A stretch of DNA of 64,000 nucleotides from Neonectria sp. B-13 (lineage: Eukaryota > Ascomycota > Sordariomycetes > Hypocreales > Nectriaceae), in the NCBI GenBank assembly GCA_002682825.1, contig NOKP01000002.1:1059132-1123131 (forward strand), written 5' to 3'. Shown here in pieces: positions 10,603 to 20,547 of the stretch (its first letter is position 1; each line of letters begins with the position of its first letter). The notes under the pieces are model-generated. The model saw only the letters and a program-made list of their open reading frames with translations. It was not told the DNA's origin and ran no database searches. A program made the position numbers and the translations under genes.

Positions 10603-11715
10603 TCACCAGGGAACCATCCTACCCTCAGTATCGACAACCTGTCTCAACCGCTGCGGCATGAAGTCCACCCACATGTTGACGCGCTCCTGGTCCAGCCCAG
10701 CCCAGGCATCGCGCACCAGCCGCCGCAGCGTCTCGTCCTCCCAGTCCTTGGGCGGCTCGGCGACGGTCCACTGCTTCCGCGGCGGCCACAGCGAGTCCAG
10801 CGGGCTCAGGTCCGGGCTGTCGCCGCAGGTGAAGTAGCACCGCAGCCCGTGGTCCTCCTTCCACTGCTGCGCCAGGTTGACCTTGCTCGCGCTGCCGTGC
10901 GCGAAGGCGTCGGCGTCCTCCTCCATGACGAAGCCCTGCGTGCCCACGGCCGCCAGCCACGGCCGCACCGCCTTGTCCAGCACCCGGTCGCGGTACTCGG
11001 GCATCGTCATGACGCCCGTACCGTTGGGGCTGGTCGACTCGTCGTAGAAGACCAGCTCACTCTTAAAGCCGTGGCCCACGGCCGCCCAGACGTGCACCCG
11101 CTTGACATCGCGCGGCCAGGCGGCGTCGGGCAACGCGGCGCAGCCGGCGCAGAACTTCTCGCCGGGCCGCGGCATCAGGCGCATCTTGCCGTCCAGCCCG
11201 AAGCCAAAGTGCAGCTCGCCGCTGAAGCGCACACAGCGCCAATCCTGCGGCTGCGGGTACGTGTCGAGCATGCGGCGGGCGTACTCGGCGCGCTTCTCGC
11301 GAGCCTTCTTGTGCACCCAGCAGCGCGCGCAGCCCAGACAACGACGATAGCTCAGCGTGCCCATGGTGCGGTGCAGCGTACGCGGGTTGCATTCCATCTG
11401 CACGCCAGCCTCCTTGGCGAGCCCGGCCCAGTTGAGGTTGACGGCCTCGTAGCGCGCGTCCCAGAGGATGCTCTCCATCTTGAGCTGGTCGTCATCGGAG
11501 ATCTTGCTGGGCCGCCCGCGCGTCTCCTCCCACTCCGGGTCGTTGCGCTTAGAGGCGGGGATGTTCAGCGCCGCATAGCCCTGCGACCGCGAGAGATCAA
11601 AGTGACGAAAGATGGCCGACTTGTTGACCGGCAGGCCTTGCGATTCAAGGTAGGAGATGGTGCCGCGGACCATGGCCTTTTTGGGCGTGTCACCATGTTT
11701 GTATCCAGAAGGCAT
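10603..11715 (-). CDS. Domesticated Tc1/mariner-type transposase-derived protein
   Basis: A 370-residue intact frame from ATG 11715 (M-P-S-G-Y-K-H-G) to the stop at 10603, without introns. The N-terminal part (residues about 15-65, including KSAIFRHFDLSRSQGYAALN) looks like a helix-turn-helix, followed by an R-G-R-P-S-K motif. The C-terminal part follows a Tc1/mariner DDE layout: FSGELHFGFG, then VMEEDADAFAHG, then SPDLSPLDSLW. Family members carry Asp where FSG-E has Gly, so the first catalytic acid is missing while the other two positions keep Asp. The frame is GC-rich like host genes and shows no stop codons of the kind left by repeat-induced mutation; no terminal inverted repeats or flanking TA pair were found by eye. 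I infer a host gene derived from a transposase, probably DNA-binding and not catalytic. The open frame extends upstream to 11994 with GTG but no ATG (it encodes a Gly-Asp run), so an extra 5' exon is possible. Confidence 0.72.
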   Translation of the reverse strand: MPSGYKHGDTPKKAMVRGTISYLESQGLPVNKSAIFRHFDLSRSQGYAALNIPASKRNDPEWEETRGRPSKISDDDQLKMESILWDARYEAVNLNWAGLAKEAGVQMECNPRTLHRTMGTLSYRRCLGCARCWVHKKAREKRAEYARRMLDTYPQPQDWRCVRFSGELHFGFGLDGKMRLMPRPGEKFCAGCAALPDAAWPRDVKRVHVWAAVGHGFKSELVFYDESTSPNGTGVMTMPEYRDRVLDKAVRPWLAAVGTQGFVMEEDADAFAHGSASKVNLAQQWKEDHGLRCYFTCGDSPDLSPLDSLWPPRKQWTVAEPPKDWEDETLRRLVRDAWAGLDQERVNMWVDFMPQRLRQVVDTEGRMVPW

Positions 11716-12607
11716 CTTGAGCCCTTTGCCCTTTCCCCTTCTAGAGTATTTCCCGGCTCCGGCTGTGTCTCCGACTCCGTCTCCGTCTCCGTCTCCGTCC
11801 TCCGTCTCGGCGGGGTTCGGTGGAGAGAATGTTGGCGACGGCCGTGGTGGTTGCTTCTTTTTGTCTGCTTCTGAGAGCTCGCACACTGTGGGAGTGGGCG
11901 GGTTGGCGGGGTTCCAGTCTGAACACCGGTCACGTGATACAACTGTGGTTGAGTTGGGACGAGACTGAGGCGCCTGTTTCGGAGATCGATGCACAACCAG
12001 GACTCATTCATTCATTGCCGGGGTTGCCTTATTTAGGGCTGTCCACGGGGTACAGAGTACATCCGCGTATTCGTACTTTGTATACGAGGAACGAGGTACG
12101 AGGCACAAAGTATTCGTACCAAACACCGGTACGTTAACGCCAAGTTATGCCAGGTTAGTGATGATGCCACAAGGCTGAGACACACTCTCTCATGTTTCAC
12201 GCTACTCTAGAGTTAATTGTCCTCTCAAGCCATCGTCACATCTCCGTAGGCGACTGGCTCGTGACACTCTAATCTTAAACTGGCAGTGTCAGGGGCCGTG
12301 GCAGTGTCTTCTCCCATTGACGGTTGAGTCAGAATCCAAAATTTGATTCAAAGAGGTCGTCCATCCTCTCCGGATGTAATCGACGATTAAGAAGTTAAAC
12401 AACATGATCCATCTCCTCCTCGCTGTCCCATTCAAACACTCTCCCAATATTCCCAGTTTGTTGCCCGTTATATAAACGCCGAGAAATGGAGCCGCATATG
12501 TCCCCATCTATACCAAAATATACATGTCGATCCCGACGGAGTGTAAATACTATACCCCTATGTATCCAACGTCATTCATCCGCCGTCGTTGCTCCAATGC
12601 AACTCGC
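11716..12607. other. Intergenic, upstream of the transposase-derived gene
   Basis: Contains a CCGTCT hexamer run at about 11771-11798 and a cluster of TTCGTAC words at 12070-12076 and 12113-12119 (the first flanked by 5-bp arms CGTAT/ATACG at 12066-12086). The right part is the 3' flank of the TBC gene. No gene seen. Confidence 0.5.
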
Positions 12608-14780
12608 CTAGGCCTTGCCGGCCTCCCGGACCGATATCATAAACCGGTCCTCTGCACCGACCTCGCCAAAAGACCTCGCAGATGCCACGCGAGTGTTCTG
12701 CACGGAGAGGACAGCCTTCACTTCCTCTGCCGTCTTAGTCCCGAGCAGAGTCATTTCTCTGCTAAGCAAAAAGGCCACAGCAGCGCGAACCATGAGGCCG
12801 TCGCCTTCAAAGACGTACACATCCCAAAGCCTTGCGGCCTCGTCGATCGCGAGCTGCGCAGTGAACATGCTGGTGAATATGTCGCCCAGGTATCTTTCCA
12901 GAGTCATCTGGTCGACATTCTTGGTGAGGTGATCGTGTAGAGTGCCGGATTTGAGCGTCAGCGTTTGCAGAACCAGGTTGCAAGCCGATGATTGGGCACC
13001 TGGGTCGGCCGCGTAAAAGGACAGCGGCAAGGGTCGGTTAAGAACGTTGGAGAGCGCAATGAACGCTGACGCGGGATTGGGCAGGTTCAGAAGTAGCAAG
13101 GCTGCTATTGTCTGGCGGTTCGTTAGTTTCAAGTATTTCCACAGCGGGTTCATTCACACTCACGTTGCAACCCGAGACGTAGCCAATGTCGCTCCGGTAC
13201 ATGGCATACGCGCTCAGCACGTCTACCAAGCTCTGGTTCAGCGGCCCGCTAACCTCGAAAAGGCGCAGGTCCTTCCAGGTTCGCTCGGAGGCGTCTTTGC
13301 GTATCTCCTGGAACCACTTGGCTTTTCTGACGTCGTCCGCATCGCCTTTGTCGTCCCTGACACGTGCGTCCACCTCTTTTGCTCTTGCGAGCGCTGCCTC
13401 AAACGACGTTTCAGTGAGGCCTAGTTCGTTGCCAATCGCTCGCGACCACACAAATCCTCGGCTTCGGGGCGCCACACCCTTCCACCACAACTCCCTCGTC
13501 CTGCGCTCTCGGATGGCCTCGGACCAACGAGGAATGACATCCCGTTCCCAGATATGCATCAGGTTGTCTGCGGTGACGTCACGACCCTCGACCTTTGCCT
13601 TTCGGGTGGCTTCTCTGCGTTCTTCAGATCTGGCACTCGCGGCCATCATTTTCTGGTATTCCTTCAGATGCCGTCGCTCCTCGGCTGGGTCCTTGGGCGG
13701 CAACCATGATGGCCGAGTACGGCTCAAAACAGCTTCTTTCTCTTTTGAGACGGGAAGAGGATCAATCATGATATTGGTCTTGCGGAGCGGTGGAAGCTCT
13801 GGCGTCGACTTAACTCGCTCCCTCTTATCATAGAAGTTGTCCACTGATCTCCGGCTTGCGTTCCAAGTGTTGGGGCGGGCCTTCGTCTGTTGTTCCTCCA
13901 TCTCGCCTGCATGCTCTTCCAGCTTTTCCGTCAGAGCCTTTGCTTCCGCATTGAGTTCCGACAAGGCGGCGTTCCAGCTGTGCGCGCGAGGCTTGAGCGG
14001 ACTCCGAGGGGGGCCGTCGCTCTTCCACGCGGGAGATCGGAGTGATCCCTGGGCCTGGGCGACGGGCGGCGTTCCATTGCCGACGCTTCGGACACGTTCC
14101 TTGGGAGCCCGGTCGGGGGAGGGCGAAACGGAATTGGTTCTGCTGGGAGAACGGTCCTGTGGGGGTCGGGGGGAGATGGGAACATTGTCCAAAACCAGAC
14201 CGTCAGGAATGTCATCACCGTCGTCCTCGTCACACTCACGTTCGAGGTCGATGAATGACTTGCGATCACGGCTCGTCTGCCAGCTGCCACGTCGGGGCTT
14301 GGCGGGAAGGCTCGGGCCCCTCGGATTGAGTGAGAGTCCTCCAGGGCTGGGGGTTCGTCGCCGCGGAAAGGGGAGGGACCCAGTGGAAGGACTCGTCAAA
14401 AGCTTGGGGCGAGTGGCGGAGAGAGGCTCAGTCAGGGCGCTGAGGTTGGTGCTCCGGGGGTTGGAGGCGTAGACATTTGTCTGGATGGAGGGAAAGGGCG
14501 GACGAGCTTTGGATGCGGTACGGCCGGATGCGAGGGTTCGACTGGAGGGCGCCTTGGCGGATAGGGCGCGAATACTGACCTCAGATGGGCTCTTGAGAGT
14601 CACGGTGTCGTTGTCGTCATCAAGACCAATGTCTTCAAAGTGGCCAACGTCGGCCAGAACGCTGCCATCGTCGCTGTTAAAAGACTGGAAAGAGGAAGAT
14701 TTGGAGCTCTTGGAGGCCGTCATCCCTGGGGGCGACTCGGGACTGGGGATGACGATATTGAGGTCGTGTGCGCGAATCAT
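12608..14780 (-). CDS. TBC-domain protein, putative Rab GTPase-activating protein
   Basis: Model: ATG 14780, one intron 13112-13163 (52 nt, GTGAGT...CTAAC...CAG), stop at 12608, 706 residues. The first about 400 residues are disordered, Ser/Pro/Arg-rich with many SP sites and a short acidic patch (ERECDEDDGDD). The TBC domain starts near residue 430 (WWKGVAPRSRGFVW) and continues through IRKDASERTW, which keeps the Arg-finger position, LSAYAMYRSDIGYVSGCN and AALLLLNLP. Canonical TBC proteins have Y-x-Q-G-M where this one reads Y-V-S-G-C, so the Gln finger appears replaced by Ser. Members stimulate GTP hydrolysis on Rab proteins in membrane traffic; whether this one is active is unclear. The intron sits exactly after that motif, and the join (GCN to TIAA) restores the expected family text. 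Confidence 0.85.
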
Positions 14781-16551
14781 TGTCGCATGGCAGGAGGACA
14801 AGGGGTGCGTCGGGTGGACGAGAGGACGTTGTCGACTCGCCCGATGGTCTGGAGTCGTCGGGTCTGGCGTGGATTGGTGTTAAGGTGGATGTGCCTAGCC
14901 TGTCGCCACAGGGCAAAGTCGTGTTGGGCGTCGTCGTTGTATTTGTTCGGCGGGAGGTAAGCGGGCTATGCCGGTTCGGTGGTTGCTGCTGTTGCTGGGC
15001 GCTGGAAGATGGAGCTCGGGCTCGTTGATGAAGGAGTGGTTTCAAGATTGCCAGGGTTATGGACTCGGGCCCAGAATGGGTAAGGGAGGGGGAGTTCCGT
15101 AATAGGAATGATATTGAAGCGAGATGAAATAGTATTGATAGTGTTGGTAGTAGCGAGAGTAGGAAGTGAACAGGTGCAAGACGGGGACTTGATCGATCAA
15201 CGATGGAGTGGTCTCGTGGAAGGTCGTCTGGAGGTCGGATTGGAGGTTGCTAATGCTGAGGCTGGCGCGGTCGCTCCCATTAACGAGTTTAGGAGAGACG
15301 GGGGCGCAGCAGAGACCGAGACCGAGACAGAGACACGGACGCGGTTAAAGATGGGCGGGCCGGGCGTGAGTGAAGCGAGAGAATTGAGGACCCAACAAAG
15401 CGAGAGGGATTGGGATCCGATGGAGTGCAAGAGCAAGAGCAAGAGCACGAGCAGGAGCAAGAGCACGAGCAAGAGCACGAGCAAGTAAGTAAAGCACGAA
15501 TATGATTAGGTAGTAGTAGATCGCGAGGGGAAAACAAGGAAAAGAGGAAGTGTGAGAGTGTGATGACGATGGCAAGGAGGTAGACCGACCGACGCAAGCA
15601 GCCAGCAAAAACCAAGACCAAGAACCCGCCAAATCGCCAACTGGCACAGCACACCACCATCCAATTCGGTAGGTGCGCCCACCCATCCATCCCATCCCAT
15701 CTCCCATGCACCTGCCAGCGCCAGCACCGCCGCCAGCCAAAAACCGGCGACTAGCGGGCAGGAACGAGCGAGTGAGCGGCCCAGTCCTGACCCAGACAGG
15801 GAGGAGCCACCGTCCCAAAGAGGACAAGGCGCCCAGACATCAATCAGCCCAGGGCCGGGGTATGTACCTTCCCACCGCTCCTCTGCGGGCGAGTGACTTC
15901 CCCGTGACTTGCGCACAATTTTGCCCGCCATCCGCCGGTGGCATGGCCTTATCGGGTCAAGCCATGCCAGGGGAAGATGGAGGGGTGAGTACAGTGCATG
16001 GCCGGCAAAGGACTGTGCGACACCACGCATTCCAAAGCGGCAGTCACAGTGCTATTAATAAAATACCCCTGCCGCTTGCAATCTCGGCCGCATATGCGCG
16101 GCTAATAAACCTGGGCGGCGAATCACATTTCAGGGACCAAGGTCTCAGTTCAGTGCACAACTGCACTGGACTCTTCTGTATCAGCCATGTGTTCATTGCT
16201 ATTTGCTTTGTCGCCTTTGTCGCCTCGCCTCCTTTCTTCTACATGCAATTGTTCCACTCACTACAATGCGCATTGCCTGCTTAACCTTGCAACCTTGCCA
16301 CCATGTTTGCTTCCCTGTTGAAGCAAATTGTGTCTGACAGCATGAACCAACTTCGTTAGTTGCGGTTTCATCCTCCGCAAATTCCCTGTCGTCATCCGCA
16401 TCGTCTCATGAGACATGGTTCAACCAGCCACTCATCTGAAAACAACAAAGCAGCCGCATTCGTCAAGTATACCCATCCGCCAGGGCTGGTGCCCGCACCG
16501 CCCTGAACCCTCTGCCACTTGGGCTTCATGTGCATCTTTGACTCAGGCCAT
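14781..16551. other. Intergenic, no gene recognised
   Basis: About 1.8 kb between the start of the TBC gene and the end of the minus-strand gene at 16552. It holds the TBC promoter and leader, the hexamer array at 15430-15486 and no recognisable gene on either strand. Confidence 0.5.
15430..15486. repeat. GAGCAA/GAGCAC hexamer array
   Basis: About nine degenerate hexamers (GAGCAA, GAGCAC, GAGCAG) in a row, some 650-700 bp upstream of the TBC gene start. It is a simple-sequence repeat in non-coding DNA. Confidence 0.8.
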
Positions 16552-18145
16552 TCATGTAGCTCTTACCTTGGCCCCTTTCATGGCCTTTCTTTCAAGCTTC
16601 CCGTGTAGTGGCTTCAGCTCTCTCCTCATTGTCTCTTCAACAACTTCATCAAGCAACTTCTTCTTTTTCGTGAACAGAAGTGGGCACGATGCGGCTAGCC
16701 TGGCGTGCTTCCTGTTGAGGTCGTTCCAGAAACTGTCACACTGTCTGTCGGTACGGGCGCGTCGACGTCTTCCTCTCTCTCTCATTGCTCCTGCGACTGG
16801 CTCTGGGTGGGCAATAGGGGTGCTCCAATCCGTCTTCCATGGGTATAGGCCGCTCGATTTGTCCGCATCTTGGTCCGCAAAGTCTTCCGCAACGGACATG
16901 GACGCTTCTTGCTTGATCCCGGTCTTTGAAGGGGTTTCTGTGTCGCTGGTCTCTTCATCCGTTTTGCCTGTTTCGTCGGACGACATGTCGTGCGAAATCA
17001 GCTTCAATGGTGTGATGCTGTTCTCTGCCCACTCCGTCAGCGTGTAAATCTTTACCAACATTGTGATGCTTACTCTTGTGAATCCATCGTCCATTAGCCT
17101 GAGAAGGAATTCCATGGGTGCTGGTCTTGCCATCATGACCGTTCGCTGTCCCGGAGAAATACAGAGAACTCGCCTTACTTATATTCATGCTCGGAATACG
17201 GCATTCAACTTTGATAGCCGGGGTGTGTTCACGCATTTCGGTCGCATTGTTGGAGGTCGAAATTCCCATTGCTTGGGCTTGCTCTTTGATGTGAGTGTGC
17301 TTTCTTTTCTTGACAGGCAAAGAGTCTTGATTTGATGAGCCCGAAATGCTTTGCTCTAAATCCCGCTTTCGAGGATTGACGGGCCATGTCTTTGGTGTTT
17401 TCAGGATACTCTTCAGACTGACTGACGAGTCACGATGACGGGGCTGGAATGGCGTCAATACTCCTTGCTCGATGTCAGACAGGTATTGTTGGCTGTACAC
17501 AATTCTACCAGCTCTGGTCGAGAGTGAAGCTAGGGACTCCCCTGGTCTTCCACCTCCACTGCTGACTGGAGAAGTACCTCTGTCGTCAGGCAATGTTCGA
17601 ACGTGATTGTCCCTCTGGGTACCATGGCCAGTAGAGTCCTGCGGGTCAAATCCAAAGCCAGATTCCGGGCGACTCGTCGAGCCATGGGGAGTTTCGCTCC
17701 AACTCGAAGTCGGAATCTGGTAGGATGGTGGAGGCGATGATGCGTGGTTGGATCCATCGTCGGAGTCACCCTCGGAGCCATGGTAGGAAACCGGGGGCGA
17801 AAGATCAGTATAGAAGTCTTCCTCCAGCTTGACGACGCGTTCGGTCTCTTCAGGTTCGGATGTGTCTTTGTTCAGGGAGTCGCCTTCACCGATGCCCTCG
17901 GCGGCAGAGAAGAACTCCTCGTCGTCGATGTCTGACGATGGCTGGTTCTTGGCCAAGTTGAAAGCGACGGGGCGATCATCGAATCGCGATGAGCTATCAA
18001 AGCCGTCTGAGCCAGATGCTGGCGACTTCATCTGAAGAGGCGTCTTTTTTAAGGACAACTTCACCTGAGCAAAACTGTCAGACTCCCCTTGGTGGTCATC
18101 TCGGGCTTCGGCGATATCATAGACAGCAGCCTGATTGTTTCGCAT
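16552..18145 (-). CDS. Acidic Ser-rich protein; possibly the 3' half of the gene ending at 18161
   Basis: I do not recognise the family. The model is ATG 18145, intron 17121-17178 (58 nt, GTAAGG...CCAG) and stop at 16552, 511 residues. It is acidic and Ser/Pro-rich (SPPVSYHGSEGDSDDG, DETGKTDEETSDTETPSK), with basic clusters (NPRKRDLEQ, KKRKHTHIK, RERGRRRRARTDR) and a Lys-rich, possibly coiled-coil C-terminus (LFTKKKKLLDEVVEETMRR). Its ATG is only 15 nt beyond the TAG of the preceding minus-strand frame and in the same reading frame. Together with the shared composition this suggests the two are parts of one gene joined by an unseen intron or by read-through. If the intron at 17121 is retained, the protein ends at 16955 instead. 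Confidence 0.55.
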
Positions 18146-18160
18146 CGACTCGTTGGCATG

Positions 18161-19825
18161 CTAGGCCACGACAGCAAGAGGGTTGCCAGGGTTGCTTCCG
18201 GAAACATCATCCGACGATGTATCCGAGTCTTCAGAATCAAAGCCCTCAGTCAGATCGATAACAGGGCTGGCGGTTGCGAGGTTATGCGATGGTACCTCTG
18301 CTGGTTTAATCTTGGTAGGCGTACGGCTGGAAGAGACCTTTGGAAATTGGGCAGGCAGCTTTTTGCGCGACGCGGGCCTTGCCTTCTTGCGAGGCGGACG
18401 GTCTTCCTCAGAATTTTCGGCATCTGCATCGCTTTCGCTGCAAGTTGTCGCGGGAGCAGAGGCGGGCGCGGGTTTGGCAGTCGTGGCTTGTTTCTTTGGA
18501 GATCGAGTGACCTTGAGTATCTCGCAATCCGAATCAGCTTCCACCGGGTTCTCCTCCACTGGGTTCGTATCGCTAACAGCAACTGGCGTCTTGGCTTTGC
18601 CAACTCGTTTCTTCTTGGCAGGGGTCGTCGCCGGCTGGCTTTGGGCACGTCGCTTGGGTGATGGCTGAACCTTTTCGATGAAGCAGTCGGAGTCATCTGC
18701 CTTGTTTGCAGCTTGGTTCGACCGGGTCAACTCGAATTTACTTCCTTTGAGAAACTTTGCTTTGATGGCAGGCCGAGTGCTCTGTAACACAGGAGCAGAG
18801 AGGGTTGCAGGAGCAGAGCTCGACGGGCCATGGATTGTCTTCGCACGAGGAGCCAGTGACGCTGCCCTGGGTTTCTTGGCAGCTGACTGCTGGGCGATAG
18901 GCTGCTGGGTGGTTTGTTTCTCGACGGTTGACTCCTTAGCGGCTGTCTTCTGGGCGCTTGGTTTCCGGGCGGCTGGCTCCTCGACAACTGGTCTCCGATC
19001 AGGCTTCTCAGCGGCTGGTTTCCGTGCGGCTGGTTTCTTGGCGGTTGGTTTCTTGGAGACTGGTTTCTGAACGGCTGGCTCTTTGGGGGCTGGTTTCTGA
19101 GTGGCTTGCTTCTCTTTGATGGCCGAGGGACGAGTTGGTGATTCCGGAGCAAGTTCTCTGATGTTTTGCCGCTTGGTGTTTGCAGCCTTGGAACCAGGCG
19201 TGGTGCTCTGCTTGCGCTTCTTGGGGGGAGTCGGTTCGACTTTGACGAGCTCGCAGTCTGAACTCTCCGCTCCGGACGAAATGTCAATCGCGGCGAAAGG
19301 TGAAGATCCCACGCTGGGGGTGGTTGGCTTCTTTGCAGTCGGCTTCTGTGGAGTCTGCTTCTTTGGTGTGTTCTTGCTTGGTGTTTGCTTGTTTGGTGTT
19401 CGCTTGTTTGGTGTTCGCTTGTTTGGTGTTCGCCGAGTTGGATTTTCCTGACTTGGGGCTCGAGCAGCTCCTCGCGACCGAGCCTGTGTGGGGGTTTCCA
19501 GAACCCGCTCGTTTGCTCTCCCAGTGCTGGTTGGCGTCTTTTTCTTCGCCGCAAGAGACGCAGAAGAGGGTGTCGAAGGAATCAAGGTCAGGGACGGGGA
19601 AGCTTGGTCGCGCGTTGGTGACTTGGCAGCTTGGCTGGCGTCACGCCTTCTTTGCGGCGTAGCACTCTTCACAGCTGAACGATGGTCTCGGCCATCCTCG
19701 TTGGAAGCAACGATTTGCTTACACTTGCTCTTGGCTCTGTCGGTTGTCGACGGAAGATCAGGCTGAGAGCTGCTGGGTGACTTGCCCGATGAGGCGAACA
19801 TCTCGGTGATCTTGCGTTGGCTCAT
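18161..19825 (-). CDS. SIM-rich, PIP-like-motif nuclear protein with lysine-rich repeats
   Basis: A 554-residue frame from ATG 19825 (M-S-Q-R-K-I-T-E-M-F) to TAG 18161. The N-terminus QRKITEMF resembles a PCNA-interacting box (Q-x-x-I-x-x-M-F), though the usual first aromatic is Met. A TPNKR five-residue repeat is encoded by 15-bp units (about 19374-19432), followed by a histone-H1-like run of KKP/KPA/RKP repeats (about 18885-19110). Three related motifs, SDCELVKVEP near residue 188, SDCFIEKVQP near 376 and SDCEILKVTR near 430, and a classic SUMO-interaction motif VIDLT followed by an acidic stretch (GFDSEDSDTSSDD) near 522 are visible. This combination suggests a chromatin or DNA-repair adaptor; that is inference, and I cannot name a family. 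See the neighbouring frame at 16552-18145, probably part of the same gene. Confidence 0.65.
   Translation of the reverse strand: MSQRKITEMFASSGKSPSSSQPDLPSTTDRAKSKCKQIVASNEDGRDHRSAVKSATPQRRRDASQAAKSPTRDQASPSLTLIPSTPSSASLAAKKKTPTSTGRANERVLETPTQARSRGAARAPSQENPTRRTPNKRTPNKRTPNKQTPSKNTPKKQTPQKPTAKKPTTPSVGSSPFAAIDISSGAESSDCELVKVEPTPPKKRKQSTTPGSKAANTKRQNIRELAPESPTRPSAIKEKQATQKPAPKEPAVQKPVSKKPTAKKPAARKPAAEKPDRRPVVEEPAARKPSAQKTAAKESTVEKQTTQQPIAQQSAAKKPRAASLAPRAKTIHGPSSSAPATLSAPVLQSTRPAIKAKFLKGSKFELTRSNQAANKADDSDCFIEKVQPSPKRRAQSQPATTPAKKKRVGKAKTPVAVSDTNPVEENPVEADSDCEILKVTRSPKKQATTAKPAPASAPATTCSESDADAENSEEDRPPRKKARPASRKKLPAQFPKVSSSRTPTKIKPAEVPSHNLATASPVIDLTEGFDSEDSDTSSDDVSGSNPGNPLAVVA
19374..19432 (-). 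repeat. 15-bp tandem repeat encoding TPNKR
   Basis: Near-perfect 15-bp units (TGTTTGGTGTTCGCT on plus) repeated three to four times, with degenerate units on either side. They encode T-P-N-K-R/Q in the SIM-rich protein. Copy number is likely to vary between strains. Confidence 0.8.
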
Positions 19826-20547
19826 GGCTGCAGCCTCACCTCCAACGCCTCGGCAGGCCGTCACTATGAAGTAATCTGAGATATGTCCATGTCAGTAAGG
19901 CCAGTCAAAGCTCGAACGTTGTGGGAATGCCTTATACCAGCGACGTATGCGAGGTGAATGTACAGACAGAGAGAACACGAGCTCCGACGGCTATGACCAA
20001 AGACGAGAAGACGGCGACGAAAAGCAGGCACAAGTCTCGAAAACAAAAGAAGGAAAACCCGTAGAAGGGTATTTCCACGTGCGGAAGGATGAAAACTTGG
20101 TGAAGGTGAGGCACAGAAGGACGATCCAGTGCGAAGATCAAGACCTCAAAAACATGAAAAGAAGGTGAAGACGGAGAGGTGAAACAGAAAAGCGTGCGAA
20201 ATTCAAATAGGCTGCTGAAGTGAACGCAGGGTTCAAACGCCGTGATTTGAGTGCAAACGGCCAAAGCGAGCGAGAGGTGAATGAAAAGTGAGAAGTCACA
20301 AGTTATTGACAAAAATGGGCTCAGATGTTGGTTGGCCCAAGTCAAAGAAAAGCACCAGTGGCGCGAGGACAGGCAGACTACGTAGGAGATCACACGTGGA
20401 ACAAAGATGATTCGTTTGGAACGAGGCGAGGTGCTTCTTCACGATGGTCTTTTTGCATTTCCATGCCGCCACATCTATGGTATCATTACAGATCATCATG
20501 GTCTATGCCTATCCGACACATCCTCATCAGCTACCAGAGCCTCCACC
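19826..20547. other. Intergenic between the SIM-rich gene and CCT2
   Basis: Presumed promoter and leader of the minus-strand gene starting at 19825, and 3' flank of CCT2. No gene seen; open frames here lack recognisable text. Confidence 0.5.

Noticed and set aside
10849..11874. A 341-codon open frame on plus, opposite the transposase-derived gene
   Set aside because: Antisense shadow of a gene with strong third-position GC; no recognisable protein text.
15345..16030. Long overlapping minus-strand frames with Leu/Ala runs
   Set aside because: They run through a GAGCAN hexamer array, and such repeats create open frames by chance.
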